Of a stretch of DNA of 64,000 nt, positions 16,769 through 25,481 are shown one piece after another. The stretch is taken from contig NZ_NGJU01000005.1 in NCBI RefSeq assembly GCF_003987495.1, positions 1 through 64,000 of the forward strand. The letters run 5' to 3'. Source of the DNA: Vagococcus salmoninarum. Its GTDB lineage: Bacteria; Bacillota; Bacilli; Lactobacillales; Vagococcaceae. Made by a program: the position numbers and the translations under genes. Position 1 is the first letter of the stretch. Each line of letters begins with the position of its first letter. The notes under the pieces were generated by a model. It was not told where the DNA came from, did no database searches, and was given only the letters and a program-made list of their open reading frames with translations.

Positions 16769-16794
16769 TTATCGGTTGTCTAGGGAAAATATTA
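16769..16794 (-). promoter_or_regulatory. Sigma-28-like promoter of flgM
   Basis: Minus strand TAAT (16794-16791), 15 bases, CCGATAA (16775-16769). One mismatch from the flagellin site in each box. It lies 68 bases upstream of the flgM ATG. Late-class control of flgM-N-K-L fits known Gram-positive and proteobacterial systems. Confidence 0.6.
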
Positions 16795-16977
16795 AGTCCA
16801 AGGTTAGAGGTAAAAATGATAGTTTAACTAATCAAAGTTTAGCATAACAAACAAACACAATAGAACATTTAAGTTCATAACGTCTACTTAAGATAATTGC
16901 TAGGCTCATATTATATATTTCAGTTGAATAAGTTGTTTAAACATCCGTTAAATAACACTAGTTTTCTATTTTTAAAG

Positions 16978-17030
16978 ACAAAATAAAACTAGGTGCTTAG
17001 CCTTGGTGGCATCTGCAACCTAGTTTGTGT
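16978..17030 (-). terminator. Terminator of the long flagellar-chemotaxis operon
   Basis: Minus-strand AAACTAGGT and ACCTAGTTT pair, with inner TGC/GCA and GCC/GGC pairing, followed by TTTTATTTTG. It begins directly after the fliY stop codon, so it closes the run that starts at flgB. Confidence 0.8.
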
Positions 17031-18092
17031 TTAACGCTGATTTAAATTAGTGATTCGTTGTTTTGGCGAGAGGATATCCGTCAATCTTACGCCAAAATTT
17101 TCATTAATAACGACAACTTCCCCTTGGGCAATCAGTTTCCCATTGACATAAACTTCTAAAGGTTCATCTGTTAGCTTATCCAGTTCAACGACTGAGCCTA
17201 CTCCTAAAGATAAGATGTCTTTAATTGATTTACGACTATTGCCTAAAACAACACTAAAATCTAAAGGGACATCCATAATTAAGTCTAAATTGTCAATCGT
17301 ACTTTCTTTAGGCTTATTTTCTAAAGGCTGAAACCTAGGCTGTTGAATGTCGACTTTCTTTGAGCCATTCGTTTGTTGTTCAGAGCCTTTGAAGCTCATC
17401 CCTTGGATGTTTTCCTCTAAAGGTTCTGCCCGTCCTTCTAACACTTGGCCTGTATCAGCCAGCATTAGATCAGAAATTTCAGTGACCATTTCTTGCGTAT
17501 AAATTTGCATAATTTCACTTTCAATGACTCCTTCAACTGATAAATCAAAAGCTATCTTACAGACAACTGTTTCATTAGCAATACCAGCATAGGTCACTTG
17601 AGCTTCATCTTGCCATAAATTAACTTCGGGAGGTAAAATATCAACTTTTTTACCAATCATTGTCGCCATCGACGTCGAAGCAGAGCCAATCATTTGGTTC
17701 ATCGCTTCCCCAACGGCACTAAGCTCTAGCTCCGTAAATTCTGTGTTAGTTGTTGTTCCATCCCCACCGATCATTAAATCAGCAATAATAATTGCATCTT
17801 CAACATTCAATAACAACAAGTTACTCCCTTCAAGGTTTTCCTTAAATTCAACTACTGTTGACACTTTAGGCGTAACTAATTCCGCTAAAATTTGTTGAAA
17901 TTTGACGTAAGTGACGCGGGGAGTTGTAATAGTCACTCGTCGATTTAAAATGGATGATAACGTTGTTGCTGCTTGAGACATTGAGATATTACCGACTTCA
18001 CCAATAATATCAGTAATCGTTTGATCAAAGACCTCGTCATTCGTATCTTTCATTAATGTATCAATTTCTTGTTGTGATAAGCTTCCACTCAT
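17031..18092 (-). CDS. fliY: Flagellar switch protein FliY (CheC-like plus FliN domain)
   Basis: C-ring switch component. Residues 1-15 (SQQEIDTLMKD) resemble the CheY-P-binding peptide of FliM. A CheC-like domain follows with two EVGNISMSQAATTLSS / EAMNQMIGSASTSMATMIG repeats carrying the Glu-Asn pairs of CheC-type phosphatases. The C-terminal SpoA/FliN domain (about 270-345) includes VPLDFSVVLGNSRKSIKDIL. FliY replaces FliN in Gram-positives and can remove phosphate from CheY-P at the motor. At 353 aa the length is usual. It is the last gene of the long operon, 2 bases after fliM. Confidence 0.93.
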   Translation of the reverse strand: MSGSLSQQEIDTLMKDTNDEVFDQTITDIIGEVGNISMSQAATTLSSILNRRVTITTPRVTYVKFQQILAELVTPKVSTVVEFKENLEGSNLLLLNVEDAIIIADLMIGGDGTTTNTEFTELELSAVGEAMNQMIGSASTSMATMIGKKVDILPPEVNLWQDEAQVTYAGIANETVVCKIAFDLSVEGVIESEIMQIYTQEMVTEISDLMLADTGQVLEGRAEPLEENIQGMSFKGSEQQTNGSKKVDIQQPRFQPLENKPKESTIDNLDLIMDVPLDFSVVLGNSRKSIKDILSLGVGSVVELDKLTDEPLEVYVNGKLIAQGEVVVINENFGVRLTDILSPKQRITNLNQR

Positions 18093-18094
18093 TA

Positions 18095-19093
18095 TTACTC
18101 ACCGTCTCCTTCCATTAGCTCTAAAATTTCAGCCGCTAAGTGCCCGTCTTTTTGACCAGGCTTTACTTTACTAAATAATTGATTTTCAATATACATCTTC
18201 AAAGGTTCCGCAATTTTTTGATTTAAGCTAATTGTGTCTCCTACTTCAAGTTGCGCAAAGTCAGCTAAGGTCATCGTTGTCTCACCTAAAACTGTTTCCA
18301 TTTTTAACGTAACTGTCTCAATATTTTTCTTTAGCTGATCATTATCTGCTTCATTAAAACCTTTATCAGCATCAAACCAATTTCTGAAGCTTAATTTATC
18401 AACAATTCCTTCAAAGAAAACATATGGAACACATAAATTAATAAACGTATTCTGTTTAAAAATTGTGACAGTAAAAGTAATTAAGACAACTGGTTCGTTT
18501 GGTGACATATTTTGTAGTAATTGCGGATTCGTGTCTAGACTATCCAGCTGGCTTTCAATCGTTGTAATATCTTGCCAAGCGTTTTCAAAAGCTGTAACAA
18601 ATGTCTTAAAGACTTCTTCTAAAATAGCCATCTCTATGTCTGTAAAACTTTTTTTACTTAGCTCTTCCCCTTTAGTGATTTGGGCTTCTGAAGCGCCACA
18701 GAGTAATTCGACTATTAACATACATAATTGTGGATTAACCTCGATCATTTGAATGCCATTTAATGGGGTGGAATGGAATAACCCCAGTAAAGTAAATTTA
18801 GGGATTGAATGAATAAATTCATCGTAACTAATTTGCTCAATCGAAGCCAACTTAAGATTAACATTTGTTCTAATTTGTGTACTTAAATGATTCCCTGCAA
18901 ATTTAGAAAAATCTTCAAAAATCATAAATAATGTATTGATATACTCTTTTGATAATTTAGTCGGCCGTCTAAAATCATAGCTTTTAGCTTGAGGTGCCTT
19001 CTTTTCTTCAATTAATAATTCTTCATCAATGTCACCATTACTCATTGCACTTAACAATGTATCAATTTCTTGCTGACTTAAGACTTGTTTCAA
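18095..19093 (-). CDS. fliM: Flagellar motor switch protein FliM
   Basis: C-ring protein that binds CheY-P and controls rotation sense. The N-terminal EIDTLLSAM peptide (about 8-16) is the CheY-P site; the central CheC-like domain and a C-terminal SpoA domain (about 255-320, TLADFAQLEVGDTISL) follow. At 332 aa it is full length. It starts at TTG (19093) behind GAGGG and overlaps the cheW stop by 4 bases, so the two are translationally coupled. Confidence 0.95.
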   Translation of the reverse strand: MKQVLSQQEIDTLLSAMSNGDIDEELLIEEKKAPQAKSYDFRRPTKLSKEYINTLFMIFEDFSKFAGNHLSTQIRTNVNLKLASIEQISYDEFIHSIPKFTLLGLFHSTPLNGIQMIEVNPQLCMLIVELLCGASEAQITKGEELSKKSFTDIEMAILEEVFKTFVTAFENAWQDITTIESQLDSLDTNPQLLQNMSPNEPVVLITFTVTIFKQNTFINLCVPYVFFEGIVDKLSFRNWFDADKGFNEADNDQLKKNIETVTLKMETVLGETTMTLADFAQLEVGDTISLNQKIAEPLKMYIENQLFSKVKPGQKDGHLAAEILELMEGDGE

Positions 19094-19494
19094 ATTGATC
19101 CCTCATTTTCAGAGAATAATGTCATGATATTTATAATATTAGTCGCTTTATCATCGATTTGAATCAAGCCTTCAATACTTTTGACTTGTTCTAACTGTTG
19201 GATATCTGCAGAGTTAATCGTGTAGACACCGACGATACCTTCAACTAAAATACCAAGTTTCTCTTCCTTATTTGTAATGATAATTATGTTTCGATGCTCT
19301 TCACTATCAGCTGCTCCTATAAATTTGGCAAAATTTACTAACGTCACTATTGTGCCTCGTAAATTAATTAAGCCTTCAACCCATTGAGGTCCTTGTGGAA
19401 CGTGATAGAATTGGGTACTTTTAATAATTTCACCGACATTTTCAGTTTTTATGCCGTAATATTTTTCGTTTTTAGTAAAGACAATAATTTGCAT
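19090..19494 (-). CDS. cheW: Chemotaxis coupling protein CheW (first copy, 134 aa)
   Basis: Couples receptors to CheA. A single CheW domain with the usual features: IVFTKNEKYYGIKTENVGEII at the start and WVEGLINLRGTIVTLVNFAKF (about 39-60). The NLRG motif is intact. A second CheW is encoded at 24901-25401. This copy lies between cheY and fliM and may act in a switch-proximal or alternative receptor complex; that is inference. Confidence 0.92.
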   Translation of the reverse strand: MQIIVFTKNEKYYGIKTENVGEIIKSTQFYHVPQGPQWVEGLINLRGTIVTLVNFAKFIGAADSEEHRNIIIITNKEEKLGILVEGIVGVYTINSADIQQLEQVKSIEGLIQIDDKATNIINIMTLFSENEGSI

Positions 19495-19532
19495 AGCTTC
19501 TCCTATTCTTTTCAGACATCACTCTGATAAAG

Positions 19533-19895
19533 TTAGAGACTGACTTTATCTAAAGCTTTTATCACTCGGTCACTATCAAATGGTTTAACAATAAAATCAA
19601 CTGCACCAGCACGAATAGCGTCCATCACCATGCCTTGTTGTCCCATGGCACTGCACATTAAAACTTTCGCCTCAGGATGCTCTGCTTTAATTTTTTTCAA
19701 TGCTTCGACGCCATCCATTTCTGGCATTGTGATGTCCATTGTAACTAAATCAGGAGTCGTTTCATTGTAACGCTCAATCGCTTCGAGACCATTTTGAGCC
19801 TCTGCTACAACTTCATAACCGTTCTTTTCTAAGATATCTCTTAACTTCATTCTCATAAATACTGCATCATCAACGATTAATACTTTTTTTGCCAT
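19533..19895 (-). CDS. cheY: Chemotaxis response regulator CheY
   Basis: Single receiver domain of 120 aa; CheY-P binds FliM/FliY to change rotation. Asp54 in DLVTMDITMPEMDG is the phospho-acceptor; acidic pocket residues DD (9-10) and the Lys in VKPFD are present. I place the start at 19895 because AGAGGAAAG is spaced correctly for that ATG and the protein then begins MAKKVLIVDDAVFMR like its relatives. A longer frame running into cheC is possible but unlikely. Confidence 0.95.
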   Translation of the reverse strand: MAKKVLIVDDAVFMRMKLRDILEKNGYEVVAEAQNGLEAIERYNETTPDLVTMDITMPEMDGVEALKKIKAEHPEAKVLMCSAMGQQGMVMDAIRAGAVDFIVKPFDSDRVIKALDKVSL

Positions 19896-19911
19896 TTTAT
19901 TCTTTCCTCTC

Positions 19912-20508
19912 TTACACTCCAAATGCTTTAAATAATTTTTCTAGTACACCTTCTTTAGGAATGAAGTACAATGCTGCTTCTAGTTTATCTCCTAAATAAA
20001 AGAACTCATTTCTAATTACCATGACTTGTTCGTCATATTGTTCCAACTCCATATATAAGCTACTAATAATTGCCCCAAACATTTCGACACGTAACAGTGG
20101 CACAGAAGAGACTAAATTCACATCAAGCATCTTACTAATAGCATTCAAAAATGAATTAACTATGATGTTAACTAGTTCTTTAGTAGCCGATTCCATTAGT
20201 ACGTCTGTTTTAGGGATGTCTGTTGGCATCATCATTGTTGTTAAAAGATCAGCCGAGTCAACCGATAATGCAAATAGAAAAACACCGCCAGCATCGCCAT
20301 AAACTTGACTCATAACACCGTAAACTTGCTGATCCTCTGCCATTATTTTCTGATATAACTCTTCGTAAGCCATAATTTCAATCAAAGGGACTTCCATATT
20401 GACTGGTTTACCGATTAATTGAGAAATGCTTGTTGCCCCATGAGCTCCACCAATATTAATTAACTCTTTAAGGACATCTAGTTGTAAATCAGTGAAATTA
20501 TCAGACAT
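19912..20508 (-). CDS. cheC: CheY-P phosphatase CheC
   Basis: Removes phosphate from CheY-P and binds CheD in Bacillus-type adaptation. Two CheC repeats are visible: KELINIGGAHGATSISQLIG near the N-terminus and KELVNIIVNSFLNAISKML in the second half, each with the Glu-x2-Asn pair. I choose ATG 20508, which follows GGTGG and overlaps the cheA stop (ATGTCTGA); an ATG at 20520 is in frame but lacks a site. About 198 aa, normal length. Confidence 0.92.
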   Translation of the reverse strand: MSDNFTDLQLDVLKELINIGGAHGATSISQLIGKPVNMEVPLIEIMAYEELYQKIMAEDQQVYGVMSQVYGDAGGVFLFALSVDSADLLTTMMMPTDIPKTDVLMESATKELVNIIVNSFLNAISKMLDVNLVSSVPLLRVEMFGAIISSLYMELEQYDEQVMVIRNEFFYLGDKLEAALYFIPKEGVLEKLFKAFGV

Positions 20509-22552
20509 AAATTCCACCATTACTTTCGTAACACAACGTATTGATATCTAAAATTAAAGTAATATCGCCATTTCCTAAAATTGTCGCTCCTAAATATTTT
20601 GTCAAAGTTTTTAATTCTTGACCTAATTTTTTAATAACAATCTCTTGTTGACCGATTAACTCATCGACAAGTAAAGCGTAATAATATTTACCTAGTAAAA
20701 CCATAATCAAATGGGGATGTTGATTATCTAATTGTTCAGGAATTTCAAGTGATTCATTCACACGTATAACAGGTGTTGCCACGCCCCGGTAAAAATACAC
20801 TTCTTTTTGATGAACTTGAACAATTTCTGATGGCTGAATTTCAATCACTTTTTCGATTACCCCAAGTGGTAATGCAAAAGTTTCTTGTCCGACTTTTACC
20901 ATTAACGATTGGATAATCGATAAAGTTAAGGGCAGATTAATAGCAAATGTTGTCCCTACATCAACCTCACTTGTTAGTTCGATTGACCCACCAAGACTAT
21001 TAATTTTAGAATGAACCACATCCATACCAACTCCTCGACCAGACACATTTGTTACTTCTGTGGCTGTTGAAAAGCCTGGATGAAAAATTAATTGCATGAT
21101 TTCTTGCTCTGATAATCCTTCTACTTCTAATCCCTTTTTTTCGGCACTGGCTTTAATTAAAACTGGGTTTAAACCTTTTCCATCATCAGAAACACTAATC
21201 ATTACACGATTGCCTTGTTGGGAAGCTGTTAGCCTAATTTTACCAATCTTTGGTTTCCCAAGTTCTGCTCGTCTCTCAGGTCTTTCAATGCCATGATCAG
21301 CAGAATTACGAATTAAATGAATTAAGGGCTCACTCAGTTCCGAAACAACTGTACGATCTAATTCTGTATCTTCGCCCTCGATTTCTAATTCAATCTCTTT
21401 GTCTAATTCTTTTGCTAAATCTCTCACGACACGGGGAAAGCGATTCATCACAATCCCAACTTGTTGCATGCGAATTTTCAAAACTAAATCTTGTAGTTCA
21501 GAAGTAATTCGAGCCACATGATCAAGGGGTTCTTTAATTTCAGCTGTTTGATAGCGACTACTCAAATTCTCTAAACGAGTTCGATAAACTACTAGCTCCG
21601 AAACCAAATTCATAAAAGAATCAAGTTTGGCTAATTCCACACGAATTGATTGATTACTGTGATTAGCTTCTACCTTAGTAGTTTGAGCAAGCTTGCTAGA
21701 CATCGTTTTTTTAGATTCTAAGGCCTGATCTACAAGGAGTTCCTCACTTTCAAGACTTGTTTTCAACTTGTAGTCTTGAAGGCTTTCATTAGTCATTTTT
21801 TCAACTACAAGAGCCTCAATATCGCTATTACTTAAAATTAATTCTGTCACTTTTTCTGGTTCTTCTTGGCTCATAAATAGCAACTGAAAATCCCCTGAAA
21901 ATTCACCACTTTCGAGAATTTCTGGACTTGGTTCAGAATGAATAACCTCGCCATAACTTTCTAACTTATCTAAAATCAAAAAGACTCTTGGCCCTTTTAA
22001 GGCACACTCTTGTTCTAAACGAATAGCAATCCCATAAGCCCAATAGCCTTGTTCGATTCCTTGGGAAATAATTTCTTCATCTGATAAGGATAAGTTAATA
22101 AAACTCAAGCTAAGTTGCCCTTCCTTTTGACTCGGATTTCCTCCTACTGTACTTTCAGTCTGACTAGTAGCTTCGTCAAAGTCCGTTAAACGTTGAACTA
22201 AAGTAGCAATCGTTGCTTCTGAAATGTCTTGCTTTAAACGGAGCCCTTCAACGATTTCAGCTAACTTATCTAAGCAATCAAAAATCAACGTTATCGTCTC
22301 ACTTGAAATACTTAAGGTTCCGTCTTTAAATTGTTGAAATAAATTTTCCATCTTGTGTGTGAGTGTTGCCATCGTTTCGTACCCCATAGTCGCAGCCATA
22401 CCTTTCAACGTATGAGCCGAACGGAAAATACTATCTAACAGTGTCCGATTGTCTGGTTCTTTTTCTAATCTTAAAATATCGTCGTTGAGACTTTCTAAGT
22501 GTTCATCAGTTTCTTCAAAAAAGAGTTCCCGATATTTAATATTATCATCCAA
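20501..22552 (-). CDS. cheA: Chemotaxis histidine kinase CheA
   Basis: Phosphorylates CheY and CheB in response to receptors. P1 Hpt domain with His47 in FRSAHTLKGMAATMG; a divergent P2 (about 150-260); P3 dimerisation helices (about 300-370); P4 ATPase with N box LIRNSADHGIERPE and G boxes VSDDGKGLN and GRGVGMDVV; P5 CheW-like domain (about 545-683). The 683-aa length is standard. Translation starts at TTG (22552) with GAGGTG about 10 bases before. It lies between cheR and cheC. Confidence 0.97.
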   Translation of the reverse strand: MDDNIKYRELFFEETDEHLESLNDDILRLEKEPDNRTLLDSIFRSAHTLKGMAATMGYETMATLTHKMENLFQQFKDGTLSISSETITLIFDCLDKLAEIVEGLRLKQDISEATIATLVQRLTDFDEATSQTESTVGGNPSQKEGQLSLSFINLSLSDEEIISQGIEQGYWAYGIAIRLEQECALKGPRVFLILDKLESYGEVIHSEPSPEILESGEFSGDFQLLFMSQEEPEKVTELILSNSDIEALVVEKMTNESLQDYKLKTSLESEELLVDQALESKKTMSSKLAQTTKVEANHSNQSIRVELAKLDSFMNLVSELVVYRTRLENLSSRYQTAEIKEPLDHVARITSELQDLVLKIRMQQVGIVMNRFPRVVRDLAKELDKEIELEIEGEDTELDRTVVSELSEPLIHLIRNSADHGIERPERRAELGKPKIGKIRLTASQQGNRVMISVSDDGKGLNPVLIKASAEKKGLEVEGLSEQEIMQLIFHPGFSTATEVTNVSGRGVGMDVVHSKINSLGGSIELTSEVDVGTTFAINLPLTLSIIQSLMVKVGQETFALPLGVIEKVIEIQPSEIVQVHQKEVYFYRGVATPVIRVNESLEIPEQLDNQHPHLIMVLLGKYYYALLVDELIGQQEIVIKKLGQELKTLTKYLGATILGNGDITLILDINTLCYESNGGIYV

Positions 22553-22582
22553 CTTAAAAACACCTCTTTGCTCTTAGATTAT

Positions 22583-23350
22583 TTATATCTTTTGATAAAT
22601 AAAGGTTGATATCTTTTTAAACCCGATACTTTCAGGGTTATTAATTGTCTCAGTCGCTCCTGTAAAAAATATTCCGCCAGGAACTAGCGCTTTATGAAAT
22701 TTTCGATAGATCTCGTCTCTCGCTTCGTTTTTAAAGTAGATTGTGACATTGCGGCAGATAATAATATGAAACCCCTTGTCATAGGGACTTTGCAATAAAT
22801 CGTGTTGCTTAAAGCGAATCATGTTACTTAATTTCTGGCAGATTTGCTGCCCCTCTGTCGTAGTCGAAAAGTATTTTTGTCGCTCATTTATACTAAGATT
22901 TTTCAACTCATTGTCTTTATAACAACCTTTTTTGGCTTTGATTAAAACAGGTTTATCAATATCCGTTGCTAATATTTTATCGCCTAAAGGCCATTCATTT
23001 TGATCGGCAATCATCGCAACTGTATATGGCTCTGCCCCAACAGAACAAGCGGCACTCCAAATCTTAAGTTGTTTGTACTGGGGTAGTATTTCTTCTGAAA
23101 CCACTCTCGAAAATTCTGTAAACAACTCTCGATTACGGTAAAATTCTGTTACATTAATCGTTATATAGTCTAAAAACTGTTGCTTGATTTCAGGCTCACT
23201 ATTAATTAGCTCGGCATATTCTTCTAGGCTACTTGCACCTGTATTAGTCATGATGCTTAAGATCCGTCGCTGTAATTGTTTTTCTTTATATGAATATAAA
23301 TCTAGTTGCAAATGCTTTTGAACCCATTTATAAAAATACTCAAAATTCAT
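22583..23350 (-). CDS. cheR: Chemotaxis protein methyltransferase CheR
   Basis: SAM-dependent methylation of glutamates on the chemoreceptor. N-terminal helical domain (about 1-75), then a methyltransferase domain with KIWSAACSVGAEPYTVAM (SAM site) and IICRNVTIYF. I place the start at ATG 23350, where its ATG overlaps the cheB stop as TAATG; this gives 255 aa, typical for CheR. An in-frame TTG at 23377 would add nine residues. The pairing with cheB gives the full methylation cycle. Confidence 0.94.
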   Translation of the reverse strand: MNFEYFYKWVQKHLQLDLYSYKEKQLQRRILSIMTNTGASSLEEYAELINSEPEIKQQFLDYITINVTEFYRNRELFTEFSRVVSEEILPQYKQLKIWSAACSVGAEPYTVAMIADQNEWPLGDKILATDIDKPVLIKAKKGCYKDNELKNLSINERQKYFSTTTEGQQICQKLSNMIRFKQHDLLQSPYDKGFHIIICRNVTIYFKNEARDEIYRKFHKALVPGGIFFTGATETINNPESIGFKKISTFIYQKI

Positions 23351-24387
23351 TAACCTTGCCTCACTTTTATAATCCAATTTAGTCTTTTACTAAGTGCTTG
23401 AAGACTCATTACTTCGTCGACAACACCGGCTTCAATCGCTTGGCGAGGCATTCCAAAAACCACTGAACTGCCTTCATCTTGGGCGATATTATAGCCACCT
23501 AAGGCCTTGATTTTTTTCATTCCTACTGTGCCGTCACTTCCCATGCCTGTCAAAATAACAGCAACCAAGGTTGTTTTAAAGTCATCAGCTGCGGATTCGA
23601 ATAAAAAATCAACTGCCGGACGGACACCGTGTCGTTTTGCTAGTGTGTGTTCTAATACAATCCTTTGCGCCACTATGCGTAAGTGGTAATCACCTGGTGC
23701 TAAATAGATTGTTCCTTTTTGTAATTTCATGCCATTTTCAGCCTCAACTACTGACACTTGAGCTTCTTGATTTAATCGTTTAGCAAAAGAATGAGTAAAG
23801 CCGGCTGGCATATGTTGAACTATTATTATAGGAATATTTAGTTCTTTCGGTATGTCTTTGACTAGATTCATCAAGGCTCGCGGACCGCCAGTTGATGCCC
23901 CAATCACGATACATTTGACTTTAAGAGGCAAACTACTAGGCTCGACTTGCTCCCGTAGAATTTGTTTTGGCTTTTTATTTAGACGGTGTTGATTTAGTTG
24001 CCCCTCATAAATTAACTTGATTTTTGTGCTAATTTCTTGTTGAAATTCTTGACTAATCACTTGCAAGTTCTGGGGTTTCTCAATAAAATCCATAGCGCCA
24101 AGCTCCAGTGCTTCGATAGTAATGTCTTCTCCGGTTTGGGAACTTAACATAATAACTGGAATCTGGTAATCAGCCTTAATTTTTTTTAAGGTTTCTAAGC
24201 CATTTAAGCCAGGCATCTCAATATCTAAGGTAATTAAGTCTGGCTTTAGTTTAGGAATCAAACGTAAGGCATCCTCGCCATCCCGTGCGATGCCACATAC
24301 ACTTAGCCCAGAACTACTTTTAATTTGATCAGAGATAATTTTACGCATAAAGGCAGAATCATCAACAACTAAGACTTTAATTGAAAT
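23350..24387 (-). CDS. cheB: Chemotaxis methylesterase CheB, probable ATT start
   Basis: Demethylates and deamidates the receptor. Receiver domain (about 1-120; KVLVVDDSAFMRK, LKPDLITLDIEMPGLNG) followed by the esterase with Ser in GASTGGP, His in VQHMPAGFTHSFA and Asp in LTGMGSDGTVG. Relatives begin just before KVLVVDDSA. At that point the codon is ATT (24387), preceded by AGAGG at 24400-24396 with 8-base spacing and located after the cheD stop. No ATG, GTG or TTG lies close. Alternative starts are TTG 24444, GTG 24435 or TTG 24426, inside cheD and without a site. Confidence 0.88.
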   Translation of the reverse strand: MSIKVLVVDDSAFMRKIISDQIKSSSGLSVCGIARDGEDALRLIPKLKPDLITLDIEMPGLNGLETLKKIKADYQIPVIMLSSQTGEDITIEALELGAMDFIEKPQNLQVISQEFQQEISTKIKLIYEGQLNQHRLNKKPKQILREQVEPSSLPLKVKCIVIGASTGGPRALMNLVKDIPKELNIPIIIVQHMPAGFTHSFAKRLNQEAQVSVVEAENGMKLQKGTIYLAPGDYHLRIVAQRIVLEHTLAKRHGVRPAVDFLFESAADDFKTTLVAVILTGMGSDGTVGMKKIKALGGYNIAQDEGSSVVFGMPRQAIEAGVVDEVMSLQALSKRLNWIIKVRQG

Positions 24388-24415
24388 TATTATTACCTCT
24401 TTTCCACTAATTAAT

Positions 24416-24904
24416 TTATAGCTCAATGATGTCACGATTAACAAGTTTAACTTTCACACTTAAAGTCGTTAAATCGACTATCAACGATCTGCCCATATTT
24501 CCACCTGTATGACTACTCAATAGGGGGATTTTTAATTTTTCGAGAACTGTAGTAACTGCAATAATATTGCGCTCCCCAATATTTGGTGCCTTGCTGCCTT
24601 CATTGAAGTTAAACATACTTGCCCCACCAGCCATTTTAGCAACAAATTTTCCCCGGGGTTCTTGTTGACGCATCTCTTGAATCATCTTAGGTAACGCTAA
24701 ATCTGCAAATTTTTCTTGTTTTAACTGACTACGAGCCTTGAAGACCTCACTATCTGGCAGCATAATATGACTTAGTCCACCAAGGTGGCTTTTTTCATCA
24801 TAAACAATAATTGCGATACAGGAACCTAAACCTAATGTCGTTAATTTATTGGGATTTCTCGTAATCTTATAATCAGAAATGCCGACTTTAACTTCTTCAC
24901 TCAT
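24416..24904 (-). CDS. cheD: Chemoreceptor glutamine deamidase CheD
   Basis: Deamidates receptor glutamines and, with CheC, forms the CheD-CheC adaptation loop. Active-site Cys in TTLGLGSCIAIIVYD and His in GGLSHIMLPDS are intact, as is the C-terminal SSHTGGNMGRSL. The 162-aa length is standard. Its ATG overlaps the upstream cheW stop by 4 bases (ATGA). Confidence 0.96.
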   Translation of the reverse strand: MSEEVKVGISDYKITRNPNKLTTLGLGSCIAIIVYDEKSHLGGLSHIMLPDSEVFKARSQLKQEKFADLALPKMIQEMRQQEPRGKFVAKMAGGASMFNFNEGSKAPNIGERNIIAVTTVLEKLKIPLLSSHTGGNMGRSLIVDLTTLSVKVKLVNRDIIEL

Positions 24905-25401
24905 TGAGCATCCGCCTCAACTTGTTCACTTAATTCCAGCAAAAATGGCTCATACATCTGGTCTTCTTTCAGAATATCTAAAAGTCCTTGGCCATTAAAT
25001 AGTTCATCAATGGCTAATTGAATAATAATATCTTCTTTAGTTTTTATAAAATACTTTAGATAGGCTTTTTCTTGTTCTAACTCTGTTTGCGGTTCTTCAA
25101 TTTCCTCAAGAGTAAAATCTTGAATTCCAGTAATCCCCTCAACTAATAAACCAATCAAGCTTTCCTGCCATTGGACTATAATAATTTTAGACTGTTCGTT
25201 AGTCACCGTTTTTTGTTGATACAAACGTTGCCTTAGATCAACAATCGGTAAAACTTTTTGATCATATTGAATCATGCCTAAAACATATGTTTCCGTTTCT
25301 GGTACAGGCACTGGTAATTCCCATTGAATAATCTTCTCAGTTTTAACAATCGGTAAACTAAAGGATTGGTTATGGCTGACGAAAACAATTTGTTTTTCCA
25401 T
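24901..25401 (-). CDS. Chemotaxis coupling protein CheW (second copy, 166 aa)
   Basis: A CheW-like domain over most of its 166 residues: YVLGMIQYDQKVLPIVDLRQRL (about 41-62) and SLIGLLVEGITGI. The NLRG motif of classical CheW is replaced by MIQYD, and a C-terminal extension rich in Glu follows, so it is a divergent paralog of the 134-aa CheW at 19090-19494. It lies directly after the chemoreceptor gene and before cheD, the usual place for the primary receptor-coupling CheW. Confidence 0.85.
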   Translation of the reverse strand: MEKQIVFVSHNQSFSLPIVKTEKIIQWELPVPVPETETYVLGMIQYDQKVLPIVDLRQRLYQQKTVTNEQSKIIIVQWQESLIGLLVEGITGIQDFTLEEIEEPQTELEQEKAYLKYFIKTKEDIIIQLAIDELFNGQGLLDILKEDQMYEPFLLELSEQVEADAQ

Positions 25402-25424
25402 AGGTTACCCCTGTCTTTAATTAA

Positions 25425-25475
25425 AATGGAACAATTACCATGAAAATCAACGTTTCCATGGTAGTTGTTATTTTT
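25425..25475 (-). terminator. Hairpin after the chemoreceptor gene
   Basis: Minus-strand AACAACTACCATGG and CCATG-type arms (TACCATG with CATGGTA, flanked by AACAA/TTGTT) form a stem broken by two mismatches, followed by a weak tail CCATTTT. It may attenuate rather than stop transcription into cheW. Confidence 0.55.
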
Positions 25476-25481
25476 AAGTTG

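Larger units (their letters stand above)
16701..17030. other. 330-base intergenic region between fliY and flgM
   Basis: Contains the sigma-28-like promoter of flgM (16769-16794) and the end-of-operon hairpin after fliY (16978-17030). The 180 AT-rich bases between them hold no convincing gene; I see only a possible TATAAT with no good -35. Confidence 0.6.
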
